From: an uncultured Methanosarcinales archaeon
Lineage (GTDB): Archaea > Halobacteriota > Methanosarcinia > Methanotrichales > Methanotrichaceae
DNA length: 12,709 bases
Direction: 5' to 3'
Assembly: GCA_937864385.1 (NCBI GenBank)
Contig: CALMJN010000305.1
Location: forward strand, 1-12,709
How positions within the stretch are numbered: the stretch's first letter is position 1; each line of letters starts with the position of its first letter. The position numbers and the translations under genes were made by a program. Positions 7,609 to 12,709 of this stretch are shown one piece after another. Below the pieces are notes generated by a model. It did not search any database. It was not told where the DNA came from and saw only the letters and a list, made by a program, of their open reading frames with translations.

Positions 7609-7704
7609 CTTCTACTGAGGCCTTCTGTTTTAAAGCATTTGGTCCTGGCTCAACTTCAGCGCTAAAGGGACAAAGATCTGATCGGCCCGATCCTTTACCG
7701 GAAA
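7609..7704. other. Intergenic stretch between the structured element and tRNA-Thr
   Basis: No reading frame of note. It contains GGCCTTCT (7619-7626), complementary to 7537-7544 in the structured element, then a T-rich run and an AT box (7626-7634). The palindrome GATCGGCCCGATC (7680-7692) lies just past the 3' end of tRNA-Thr and probably helps end that transcript. Confidence 0.4.
7680..7692 (-). terminator. Hairpin after tRNA-Thr, likely terminator
   Basis: GATCGGCCCGATC is a perfect palindrome around one base and can fold with a 3-nt loop. In the minus direction it follows the tRNA end and a TTTT run (7702-7705). Archaeal termination relies mostly on T-runs, so the hairpin may add little. 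Confidence 0.35.
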
Positions 7705-7779
7705 AGCCCCGGGCGTGATTCGAACACGCGACCTATTGATTACAAGTCAATCGCTCTGGACCGGCTGAGCTACCGAGGC
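7705..7779 (-). tRNA. tRNA-Thr (anticodon TGT)
   Basis: Complete 75-nt cloverleaf on the minus strand. The acceptor GCCTCGG pairs with CCGGGGC (one G.U), followed by discriminator T. The D stem is GCTC/GAGC, the anticodon stem ATTGA/TCAAT, the loop CTTGTAA with anticodon TGT at 7742-7744, and the T stem GCGTG/CACGC with loop TTCGAAT. It reads ACA threonine codons and wobble partners. There is no encoded CCA, which is normal for many archaea, and no intron. It lies 11 nt after the PP-loop gene on the same strand. Confidence 0.96.
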
Positions 7780-7790
7780 GACTGGAGCGA

Positions 7791-8531
7791 CTATTCCATA
7801 TCTTTACTTAAAGGCTTTGCCCTTCTGCCGCCTTCCGGCATGAGGAGCCTCTCCCATCCTTTCAGCAGAGAATAGTTGGTGCCGGGATGACGAGAGTCGA
7901 ATTCGAAGAGCTGCCTTCTGGCCTGCTCATGAAATTGATTTGGCAAGGATGGCGGGGTGCAGTCCGATCCCAGGTCCAGAATCAATCCATAAAGACGCAC
8001 CTCTCTCTTGGGAATCCTTTGCAGGGGCCTGATCCAGTGCCGCCCCACCTCCGCCGTCTTTCTAGGGCATTCTCCCTGCAGATAGGCCAGGAATATCTCC
8101 AGGGCCACATCATCCAGGTCCTCCCCTGTGGCAATGATGCCTGCATCCTTTTCCCGGGCGACGGAAAGAAGCGCCTTCCTCTTCCGGAAGGACGGGCTGG
8201 TCGAGGATGCCTTCTCCTCCGGGGCAGGAGGCATCTTCCTGTGCTGCAGGGATATATCCAGCCGCTCTGCCATGCTGGCCGCTTCTTTATAGCTGTCCAT
8301 TCCTTCATCAATGACCACCGCCTGAAGCTCGATGTCTCTGCGGCGATGAAATGTATTCCTGAGGATATAGGCCAGGGCGGAGCTGTTCCTTCCTCCGTCC
8401 AGCTCTATCATGATCCGCCTGGCGCCGGAGAAGAGGCCAGTCTGGCGCAGATACTCCCGGGCCTTGCGCTGTACATCCTCCTGAAAGTGCTCCCGGCAGA
8501 GATACATTCCTGAGTATCTCTGGTGGATCAC
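7791..8531 (-). CDS. Divergent TtuA/Ncs6-family PP-loop protein with degraded active site
   Basis: Homolog of the TtuA/Ncs6(CTU1)/TtcA family, ATP-pyrophosphatase enzymes that thiolate tRNA. Family features, numbered from GTG 8531: LCREHF (11-16), ATGEDLDD (134-141, usually ATGHNLDD), WIRPLQRIPKREVRLYG (166-182), and HPGTNYSLLKG (215-225). Key residues differ. The ATP-binding PP-loop SGGxDS reads DGGRNS, and the usual CxxCG iron-sulfur or catalytic cysteine pair is replaced by TSPSF (111-115). The protein may therefore lack thiolation activity or use other chemistry. The GTG start cuts off a family zinc finger: the same frame upstream reads CHKCPRRAV (from 8555), yet has no ATG, GTG or TTG before the pelota stop. 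The true N-terminus is thus probably near 8559-8576 with a non-standard start, or the sequence has an error. It lies between pelota and tRNA-Thr on the same strand. Confidence 0.75.
   Translation of the reverse strand: MIHQRYSGMYLCREHFQEDVQRKAREYLRQTGLFSGARRIMIELDGGRNSSALAYILRNTFHRRRDIELQAVVIDEGMDSYKEAASMAERLDISLQHRKMPPAPEEKASSTSPSFRKRKALLSVAREKDAGIIATGEDLDDVALEIFLAYLQGECPRKTAEVGRHWIRPLQRIPKREVRLYGLILDLGSDCTPPSLPNQFHEQARRQLFEFDSRHPGTNYSLLKGWERLLMPEGGRRAKPLSKDME
7803..7824 (-). promoter_or_regulatory. tRNA-Thr promoter inside the 3' end of the PP-loop gene
   Basis: On the minus strand AAGGGCAAAGCCT then TTAAGTAAAG gives a BRE/TATA arrangement centred about 31 nt before the tRNA 5' end. It lies wholly within the last codons of the PP-loop gene (RAKPLSKD). 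The 13-nt upstream part is identical to the same part of the Lrp operon promoter (7303-7315). Confidence 0.5.
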
Positions 8532-8600
8532 TGCCCGGCGAGGGCATTTGTGGCAGCGGATGATATCATCTCCTATACTGTTGTATCCTTCTCTAGTCCA

Positions 8601-9638
8601 TCAGGCGATCTTGAATCTCAGCAGAGCGGCCACGCCACCCAGAGAACGCAGGCGATCCCCGGGCTCAAATTCAGAGCTGAATATGACCACCCGTCCCCTG
8701 GCATCGGCCACCTCGCGCATGATCTCGTCCAGCGAGCCCCGCCGGGCCAACTCATCCAGGACCAGCAGGGTCTCAATGGCCCCGTAATTCCGAGCCGTCT
8801 CCACCTCTTTTCTGCCGTAGGCTGCCTTGCCGCCCGTGGCTATCTCCCGGAATAGCTCCTCAATGAGCTTGGCCTCCCTGGCGATGCGGCTGGACTCCAG
8901 GACGCTCTTGACCGCCCCGCGGCGAAGGACCTCCTGAAAGCCGGAGCGTCCTATGGAGGAGGTATCATCCATGGCTATCCTCCCGGCCAGATCGGGATTT
9001 GTGGAGTCGATCACCTTCTTGAGATCCTCCTTGGTGAAGCCCGGTCCGGCCAGAATCACATCTGCTCCCTCCTGGGCGGTCTGGCCTATGGCCGCGGCCA
9101 CCTCCCTTAAAAAGCCGGGGCGGCTGTCCTCACCGCTTCCCTTGCCGCTGCCCTGCCTCAGCTCTGCCGCCATCTGTACTCCGAACTGGCGCAATATACC
9201 TATGGTTGCCTCTCCCTCCTCGATCAGGGCGATGACCACCTTGGGCCTCTGCGACTCGGCCACCGCCTCATCTATGCGCGCCAAGAGGTCCGGCCTCCAG
9301 TGATACTTGAGTATGGACAGGTCCGTTCCTACCTCTATGTTCAGGGTGTGGTACTGACCCACATCCATGCCCGATTTGATGGTGCCATGTACTCTCAGCC
9401 AGTTGGAGTACATATGAAACTCGACATCCTCTACTTTTACCCCCAGGCGGACCGTCTTTCTCTCCATCTTCTCCGGGCGCGCCTTGTCCGCAATGGCAGG
9501 AAGCTTTCTGTGGGTCAGGGCAAAGACCAGGTCGCCCCGTGATATCAGATGCTGCAGATGCCATAGATCATCCAGCGACTCGGGCAGCAAAGCTATCTCT
9601 CCCTCCTCGCCTCGCAAATCCTTTTTTAAGACGCGCAT
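8601..9638 (-). CDS. pelA: Pelota, mRNA surveillance and ribosome rescue factor
   Basis: Archaeal Pelota (Dom34 homolog), 345 residues, full family length. With aEF1A-GTP or ABCE1 it enters the A site of stalled ribosomes and promotes subunit splitting; it lacks the GGQ peptide-release motif of release factor aRF1. The Sm-like N-terminal domain covers about 1-130 (MRVLKKDL..GEIALLPESLDDLWHLQHLI, RLGVKVEDVEFHMYSNWLRVHG). The eRF1-like central domain covers about 131-245 and contains the PGF motif (199-201). The C-terminal domain covers about 246-345 (NYGAIETLLVLDELARRG, RVVIFSSEFEPGDRLRSLGGVAALLRF). A KGSGE-containing insert near 162-172 looks like a flexible loop. An AT box centred 26 nt before the ATG suggests a leaderless mRNA. 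The TGA stop is followed in the same frame by the open frame of the PP-loop gene. Confidence 0.96.
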   Translation of the reverse strand: MRVLKKDLRGEEGEIALLPESLDDLWHLQHLISRGDLVFALTHRKLPAIADKARPEKMERKTVRLGVKVEDVEFHMYSNWLRVHGTIKSGMDVGQYHTLNIEVGTDLSILKYHWRPDLLARIDEAVAESQRPKVVIALIEEGEATIGILRQFGVQMAAELRQGSGKGSGEDSRPGFLREVAAAIGQTAQEGADVILAGPGFTKEDLKKVIDSTNPDLAGRIAMDDTSSIGRSGFQEVLRRGAVKSVLESSRIAREAKLIEELFREIATGGKAAYGRKEVETARNYGAIETLLVLDELARRGSLDEIMREVADARGRVVIFSSEFEPGDRLRSLGGVAALLRFKIA

Positions 9639-9655
9639 GATCTATCATCTAATCA

Positions 9656-9670
9656 AAAGGCTTAAATCAT
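9656..9670. promoter_or_regulatory. AT box shared by divergent pelA and tRNA promoters
   Basis: AAAGGCTTAAATCAT contains one TTAAAT box centred near 9664. On the minus strand it lies 26 nt before the pelA ATG. On the plus strand it lies about 30 nt before the tRNA-Asn 5' end. No other AT box is visible in this 55-nt gap, so both transcripts may use the same TBP site. Confidence 0.5.
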
Positions 9671-9693
9671 TGTGCATCTAGGGTGGTGGTCGA

Positions 9694-9783
9694 GCCGCCA
9701 TATCTCAGTTGGTAGAGAGTCTGGCTGTTAATTGCCACCAAGCAGCAACCAGAATGTCACAGGTTCGAGCCCTGTTGGCGGCG
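9694..9783 (+). tRNA. tRNA-Asn (anticodon GTT) with 17-nt intron
   Basis: 90-nt precursor giving a 73-nt mature tRNA. The acceptor is GCCGCCA/TGGCGGC with discriminator G, the D stem TCTC/GAGA, the anticodon stem TCTGG/CCAGA, and the T stem ACAGG/CCTGT with loop TTCGAGC. The anticodon GTT is at 9727-9729. The intron (9731-9747) sits between positions 37 and 38. It makes a bulge-helix-bulge: CTGT (9725-9728) pairs with GCAG (9742-9745, one G.U), flanked by 3-nt bulges TAA and CAA, and an inner TTG/CAA helix. This is the canonical substrate of the archaeal splicing endonuclease. Confidence 0.95.
9731..9747 (+). other. tRNA-Asn intron (17 nt)
   Basis: ATTGCCACCAAGCAGCA lies between A37 and A38 of the anticodon loop. 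Cuts after the second base of each 3-nt bulge (TA|A and CA|A) remove exactly this piece and leave the normal 7-nt loop CTGTTAA. Confidence 0.85.
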
Positions 9784-9793
9784 CATTACTTTT

Positions 9794-9868
9794 GGGCCTG
9801 TAGCTTAGTCCGGTTAGAGCGCTCGGCTCATAACCGAGTGGCCGCCGGTTCAAATCCGGCCAGGCCCA
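9794..9868 (+). tRNA. tRNA with anticodon CAT (elongator Met or Ile2)
   Basis: 75-nt cloverleaf 10 nt after tRNA-Asn, probably co-transcribed with it. The acceptor is GGGCCTG/CAGGCCC with discriminator A, the D stem GCTT/GAGC, the anticodon stem CTCGG/CCGAG, and the loop CTCATAA (anticodon 9829-9831). The T stem is GCCGG/CCGGC with loop TTCAAAT. It is not the initiator, whose anticodon stem has three G-C pairs at its base. The GGGCC acceptor start resembles archaeal isoleucine tRNAs more than elongator methionine tRNAs, so it may be tRNA-Ile2, whose C34 is converted to agmatidine to read ATA. Confidence 0.9.
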
Positions 9869-9980
9869 TGCTGGCAATATTGCTTCCTCAGAGTCTCTTC
9901 TGACCATGCTTCAAAATATTTCTAAAACTATTTATCAGCAGATTTGAATATTACAGGTACTTCTGGTGAGGGACATCGCC
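9869..9980. other. Intergenic stretch after the tRNA pair
   Basis: Contains the palindrome GCAATATTGC (9874-9883) and a weak hairpin TCAGA/TCTGA (9888-9903), either of which may mark the tRNA transcript end. An AT-rich stretch with a possible promoter follows. No protein gene is seen here. Confidence 0.4.
9922..9936 (+). promoter_or_regulatory. Possible promoter of a small plus-strand gene
   Basis: CTAAAACTATTTATC looks like a BRE plus TATA box. Transcription would start near 9958, just ahead of GGTGA (9965-9969) and the ATG at 9981. The spacing is sensible for a gene with a leader, but only composition supports it. Confidence 0.35.
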
Positions 9981-10144
9981 ATGATGGCGGCAGTCATAAT
10001 ACTTCTGCTCAGGCTCAACTGGGACAGTGGATATGCTTATTCCAGCAGGCAGATCTGATCATCGTGCGCAATGGAGAAAGAGATCCTCCAGATGAATGGG
10101 AGGAGCCTATGAGTCAGTTTGTCAGAGCCATGGGAAAAAAGTAA
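9981..10144 (+). pseudogene. Possible small secreted-protein gene split by a frameshift
   Basis: I do not recognise a family. From ATG 9981, preceded by GGTGA at 9965-9969, one frame encodes a signal-peptide-like start (MMAAVIILLLRLNWDSGYAY) and stops at TGA 10056-10058. A second frame, offset by one base, overlaps it and runs to TAA at 10142-10144. It encodes a charged tail (ADLIIVRNGERDPPDEW, then EEPMSQFVRAMGKK). Joined by a single-base shift near 10045-10055, they would make a protein of roughly 54 residues. The second frame is open from TTG 9944, but its first half looks non-coding. This could be a decayed small gene, a sequencing error, or chance. It runs convergent with topA. Confidence 0.25.
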
Positions 10145-10147
10145 ACG
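10134..10147 (-). terminator. T-run downstream of topA
   Basis: About 30 nt past the topA stop, the minus strand reads GTTTACTTTTTTCCC. A T6 run is the usual archaeal intrinsic termination signal. It overlaps the end of the possible small plus-strand gene. Confidence 0.45.
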
Positions 10148-10174
10148 AGACGGCGGCTCGATTATAGGCTGATT

Positions 10175-12466
10175 TCAGCTCAACGCCTTGGCTGCGCTCT
10201 TCCAGGCCAGGATCTTCTTCTCCGGCAGGCCTGTCTTGGAGGAGAGAGCCTTGGTCTTGGCCACCAACAGATCCTGAGAGGTCTTTATCCCTGCACTAGC
10301 CAGCTTCTCCAGGGTCTTTGGGCCGATTCCCGGAACCCTGACCAGCCCATCTCCCTTTGCTGCTGTCTCTTTGGTTGTCTTTTTCGCTGATTTGGCGGGA
10401 GGTTTTGCCTTCTTTCCCGCCTTTGCCTTTGCCTCTGGCTTCGCTGCCCCAGGCGTTTCTGCCTTCTCTTGGGCCTTCTTCGCCTGCCATTCCAGGAAAT
10501 TGCAGTGAGGACAGCCCAGATCCCAGGGCCTCTTGCCCTTGTTTATAATGCGGATGTGATTCATGCCGTGCTTCTCGCAGGTTTTGTCGGTGACAACCAC
10601 TGTCCCGAAGCGGGGAAGGGGCAAAGTGAACCTGCATTCCGGATAGCCGGAGCAGCCGATGAAGCGCGATCCCCGGTGGCCTCGCCTGATGATCAGCTCA
10701 GAGTGGCACTTCTCGCAGGTGCCCACGATCTTATCCGTCCTCAGGCCATCCTTGAGAGACACTCCTATGCCCTCCTGATTGGATGTCAGCTCATCGAAGA
10801 CGGATGTGAGCATGACCCTGGACTTCTCTATGACCTGGTCCTCCTTGATCTTCTTCTCTGAGATCTCGGTCATATCTTTCTCCAGGGTCTGGGTCATCTC
10901 CGGCTTGGTGATGGTGGGAGCATACCTCTCCAATGTATCCACCACGGCATAGGCGGTATTGGTGGGACGCATGGGGTTGCCCTGCACATAGGCCCGGGCA
11001 TAGAGCTTGCTGATTATGTCATGGCGGGTGGATTTGGTCCCCAGCCCCAGCTCGTCCATGAGCTTGATCAGTTTGCCCTGGCCGTAGCGGGCAGGCGGCT
11101 GGGTCTCCTTGGCCTCCACGCTGTGGCCCAGCACCCGCAGCCTCTCGCCTTTCTTGAGCTGGGGCAGTATATGCTCCTCTGCCTTGCTGTAAGGATAGTA
11201 GTATCTCCAGCCCGCCTCCACCAGTCGGGCTCCGCTGGCCCGGAATGGCTCGGGACCGATATCCAACTTTAGGCTGGTGGCATCCCAGATGCAGGCCTCC
11301 GCCAGGGTGGCGAAGAAGCGGCGCACCACCAGCTCATAGACCTTCCACTGGTCATCCTTCAGGCTTCCCCTCTCCAGTGCGGCGGTGGGATAGATAGGAG
11401 GATGGTCGGTGGTAGCTCTCTTTCCTCTGGTAGGCTGCATCTTGCCCTGGAGAAGCCGGGCTGCCTCCTCGGCGAAGGCCCCCGTCAAGAACAGCCGGGT
11501 CAGAGCGGCCAGATCTATGGAGGGGGGATAGACGGTATTGTCCGTCCTGGGATAGGAGATGAAGCCGTTGGTGTAGAGCCATTCCGCTATGCGCATGGCA
11601 TTGGCGGCAGACAGGCCGATTCCGCTGGCGGCAGCTATGAAGCCGGTGGTGTCAAATGGGGCAGGAGGCCGATCTATGCGCTGCTTGGTCTCAATGGAGT
11701 TGATGATGCCCTCCGGTCCCAGGCGGGAGATTATTCCATCTACCTCGCCTTTCTCCCAGATGCGGCCCTTGGCATGCTGCACCCGCAGCTCCTTCTCCAG
11801 ATCGGCGTATATCTCCCAATATGGATGGGGTACGAATGATTGGATCTCCTTCTCCCGGTCCACTATGAGGGCCAGGGTGGGGGACTGCACCCTTCCCACA
11901 GAGAGAAACTCCTTGCCCAGCCGCCCCGAGGTCAGAGATATATATCTGGTCAGAGCAGCCCCCCAGACCAGGTCTATGATCTGCCTGGCCTCACCCGATG
12001 CGGCCAGGTCATAGTCCACGGCTCCGGAATCCTGGAAGGCTTTAATGATCTCGTCCTTGACTATGGCGCTGTATCGGACCCGATCCGCTTTGATCTTGGG
12101 CTTGGCCTCCTCTACAATCTTCAAGGCCTCAACCCCTATCAGCTCACCCTCGCGATCATAGTCGGTGGCAATGGTGACCCGGTCCGCCTCCTTTCCCAGT
12201 TTATGCAGTGCAGATATGATCTTCTCCTGGATAGGACGAACCACGATCTCTGCTCGGATCAGATCCTTGCAGTCCACCTTCTGCCAGTTATTGTATCCCT
12301 GGGGATAGTCGATCCCAACTATATGGCCGGATAGACCGAGAACCACACGGTCATCGAACTGGAAGGCCTCCACTCCGGCTACCCTGAGAGATCTGGGCTT
12401 GCCTCCAGCCAGGATCTGGGCAATCCTCTTGGCAGCATCGTGCTTCTCCGCAATTATGAGATGCAT
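10175..12466 (-). CDS. topA: DNA topoisomerase I (type IA), archaeal, with Lys/Ala-rich linker and C-terminal helix-hairpin-helix
   Basis: Type IA topoisomerase of 763 residues that relaxes negative supercoils by cutting and passing one strand. The TOPRIM domain covers about 1-150 with E7 (IIAEKHDAAK) and the metal-binding DYDREGE (102-108). The catalytic tyrosine is Y305 in ISYPRTDN. SVGRVQSPTL and the GLGTKSTRHDIISKL segment are family-typical. Two C-terminal zinc modules follow: CEKC (584-587) with a later GCSGYPEC, then CEKHG with CPHC. After these comes a 46-residue Lys/Ala/Pro-rich linker (about 662-707) resembling histone H1 tails. The chain ends in a helix-hairpin-helix (708-763) with VPGIGPKTLEKLASAGI. 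The last two parts lie beyond the usual archaeal topA core and suggest added DNA binding. A TATA box 28 nt upstream and no ribosome site imply a leaderless mRNA. Confidence 0.96.
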   Translation of the reverse strand: MHLIIAEKHDAAKRIAQILAGGKPRSLRVAGVEAFQFDDRVVLGLSGHIVGIDYPQGYNNWQKVDCKDLIRAEIVVRPIQEKIISALHKLGKEADRVTIATDYDREGELIGVEALKIVEEAKPKIKADRVRYSAIVKDEIIKAFQDSGAVDYDLAASGEARQIIDLVWGAALTRYISLTSGRLGKEFLSVGRVQSPTLALIVDREKEIQSFVPHPYWEIYADLEKELRVQHAKGRIWEKGEVDGIISRLGPEGIINSIETKQRIDRPPAPFDTTGFIAAASGIGLSAANAMRIAEWLYTNGFISYPRTDNTVYPPSIDLAALTRLFLTGAFAEEAARLLQGKMQPTRGKRATTDHPPIYPTAALERGSLKDDQWKVYELVVRRFFATLAEACIWDATSLKLDIGPEPFRASGARLVEAGWRYYYPYSKAEEHILPQLKKGERLRVLGHSVEAKETQPPARYGQGKLIKLMDELGLGTKSTRHDIISKLYARAYVQGNPMRPTNTAYAVVDTLERYAPTITKPEMTQTLEKDMTEISEKKIKEDQVIEKSRVMLTSVFDELTSNQEGIGVSLKDGLRTDKIVGTCEKCHSELIIRRGHRGSRFIGCSGYPECRFTLPLPRFGTVVVTDKTCEKHGMNHIRIINKGKRPWDLGCPHCNFLEWQAKKAQEKAETPGAAKPEAKAKAGKKAKPPAKSAKKTTKETAAKGDGLVRVPGIGPKTLEKLASAGIKTSQDLLVAKTKALSSKTGLPEKKILAWKSAAKALS

Positions 12467-12489
12467 TCTTCAGAGCCAAATATGGCAGT

Positions 12490-12504
12490 TAATTTAAGTT
12501 TTTC
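12490..12504 (-). promoter_or_regulatory. topA promoter (BRE/TATA)
   Basis: On the minus strand GAAAAACTTAAATTA reads as a BRE plus TATA box centred about 28 nt before the topA ATG. The predicted transcript starts within a few bases of the ATG. Confidence 0.55.
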
Positions 12505-12709
12505 TGTAATAATGATACGGGGCAGGACGCAATCCAACATGATTATTTACTAATGTTAATTGAGCGGAATTTGATATGTTTATGGCAAAACGCTTAATGC
12601 AGTTCGCACATCCTGGGAGGATGGTCCGAAATTATTCTTTGCTCAGACACAACAGAAGAACATTTTTGTTTTAGTTATTCTGTAATGATTGATTATAATA
12701 AATATTGAT
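12505..12709. other. AT-rich stretch upstream of topA, no convincing gene
   Basis: No solid reading frame. A short hairpin CATCCT/AGGATG (12609-12614 with 12618-12623) and a loosely repeated TTCTGTAAT (about 12503 and 12676) are the only patterns. A 32-codon plus frame (12576-12674) has no ribosome site and no recognisable product. The stretch probably holds regulatory DNA for topA and for whatever lies beyond the edge. Confidence 0.4.

Noticed and set aside
7500..7700. C/D-box guide RNA
   Set aside because: CTGA words are present, but no proper RTGATGA C box was found at a suitable distance on either strand.
8308..8547. Alternative ATG-started frame over the N-terminus of the PP-loop gene
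   Set aside because: It is out of frame with all conserved family motifs and encodes low-complexity shadow sequence.
9709..9903. 64-codon plus frame across the tRNAs
   Set aside because: It covers two clear tRNA genes and has no protein features.
12576..12674. 32-codon plus-strand frame
   Set aside because: No ribosome site, no recognisable product and AT-rich surroundings; it may be chance.

Overview
The window looks like chromosome from a methanogenic euryarchaeon, most likely Methanothrix (Methanosaeta) or a close relative. Four things point there. The large subunit of the euryarchaeal D-family replicative DNA polymerase (DP2) is present. An archaeal Pelota and an archaeal-type topoisomerase I are present. 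One tRNA has a short intron in a bulge-helix-bulge fold. Promoters have a TATA box about 26-30 nt before the start codon, while genes inside operons carry GGTGATC/AGGTG ribosome sites. The genus is an inference; the domain and broad group are well supported.

Layout. Positions 1-932 (minus) encode a secreted, sequon-rich surface protein with a CBM96/DNRLRE-like domain. Its C-terminal 18-residue repeat is cut short by a one-base deletion in the repeat array. Positions 1000-7269 (minus) form a tight five-gene operon, in transcription order: Lrp/AsnC regulator, class I/II aminotransferase, CDP-alcohol phosphatidyltransferase, PPC/DUF296 protein, and PolD large subunit (polC). Genes overlap by a few bases or are 7 nt apart. 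A short divergent intergenic stretch (7270-7382) carries two TATA boxes and an 11-bp palindrome, and leads on the plus strand to a 38-residue zinc-ribbon gene (7383-7499).

Positions 7500-7704 have no protein gene but hold an 80-nt nested stem-loop (7529-7608), a candidate structured RNA. Then, all on the minus strand, come tRNA-Thr(TGT), a divergent TtuA/Ncs6-like PP-loop protein with degraded catalytic motifs, and pelota. A divergent promoter (around 9664) separates pelota from two plus-strand tRNAs: tRNA-Asn(GTT) with a 17-nt intron, and a CAT-anticodon tRNA that may be tRNA-Ile2. Positions 9869-10174 hold a possible small secreted-protein gene split between two frames. topA (10175-12466, minus) follows, with an unusual Lys/Ala-rich linker and C-terminal helix-hairpin-helix. 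The last 240 nt are AT-rich with no convincing gene.

Most of the window is information-processing housekeeping: replication, topology, ribosome rescue and tRNAs. The parts most worth a second look are the PP-loop gene (degraded active site, no ordinary start codon in front of its conserved zinc finger, and a frame continuous with pelota across a single TGA), the 7529-7608 structured RNA whose loop carries an anti-Shine-Dalgarno-like run, and the frameshifted glyco-repeat.
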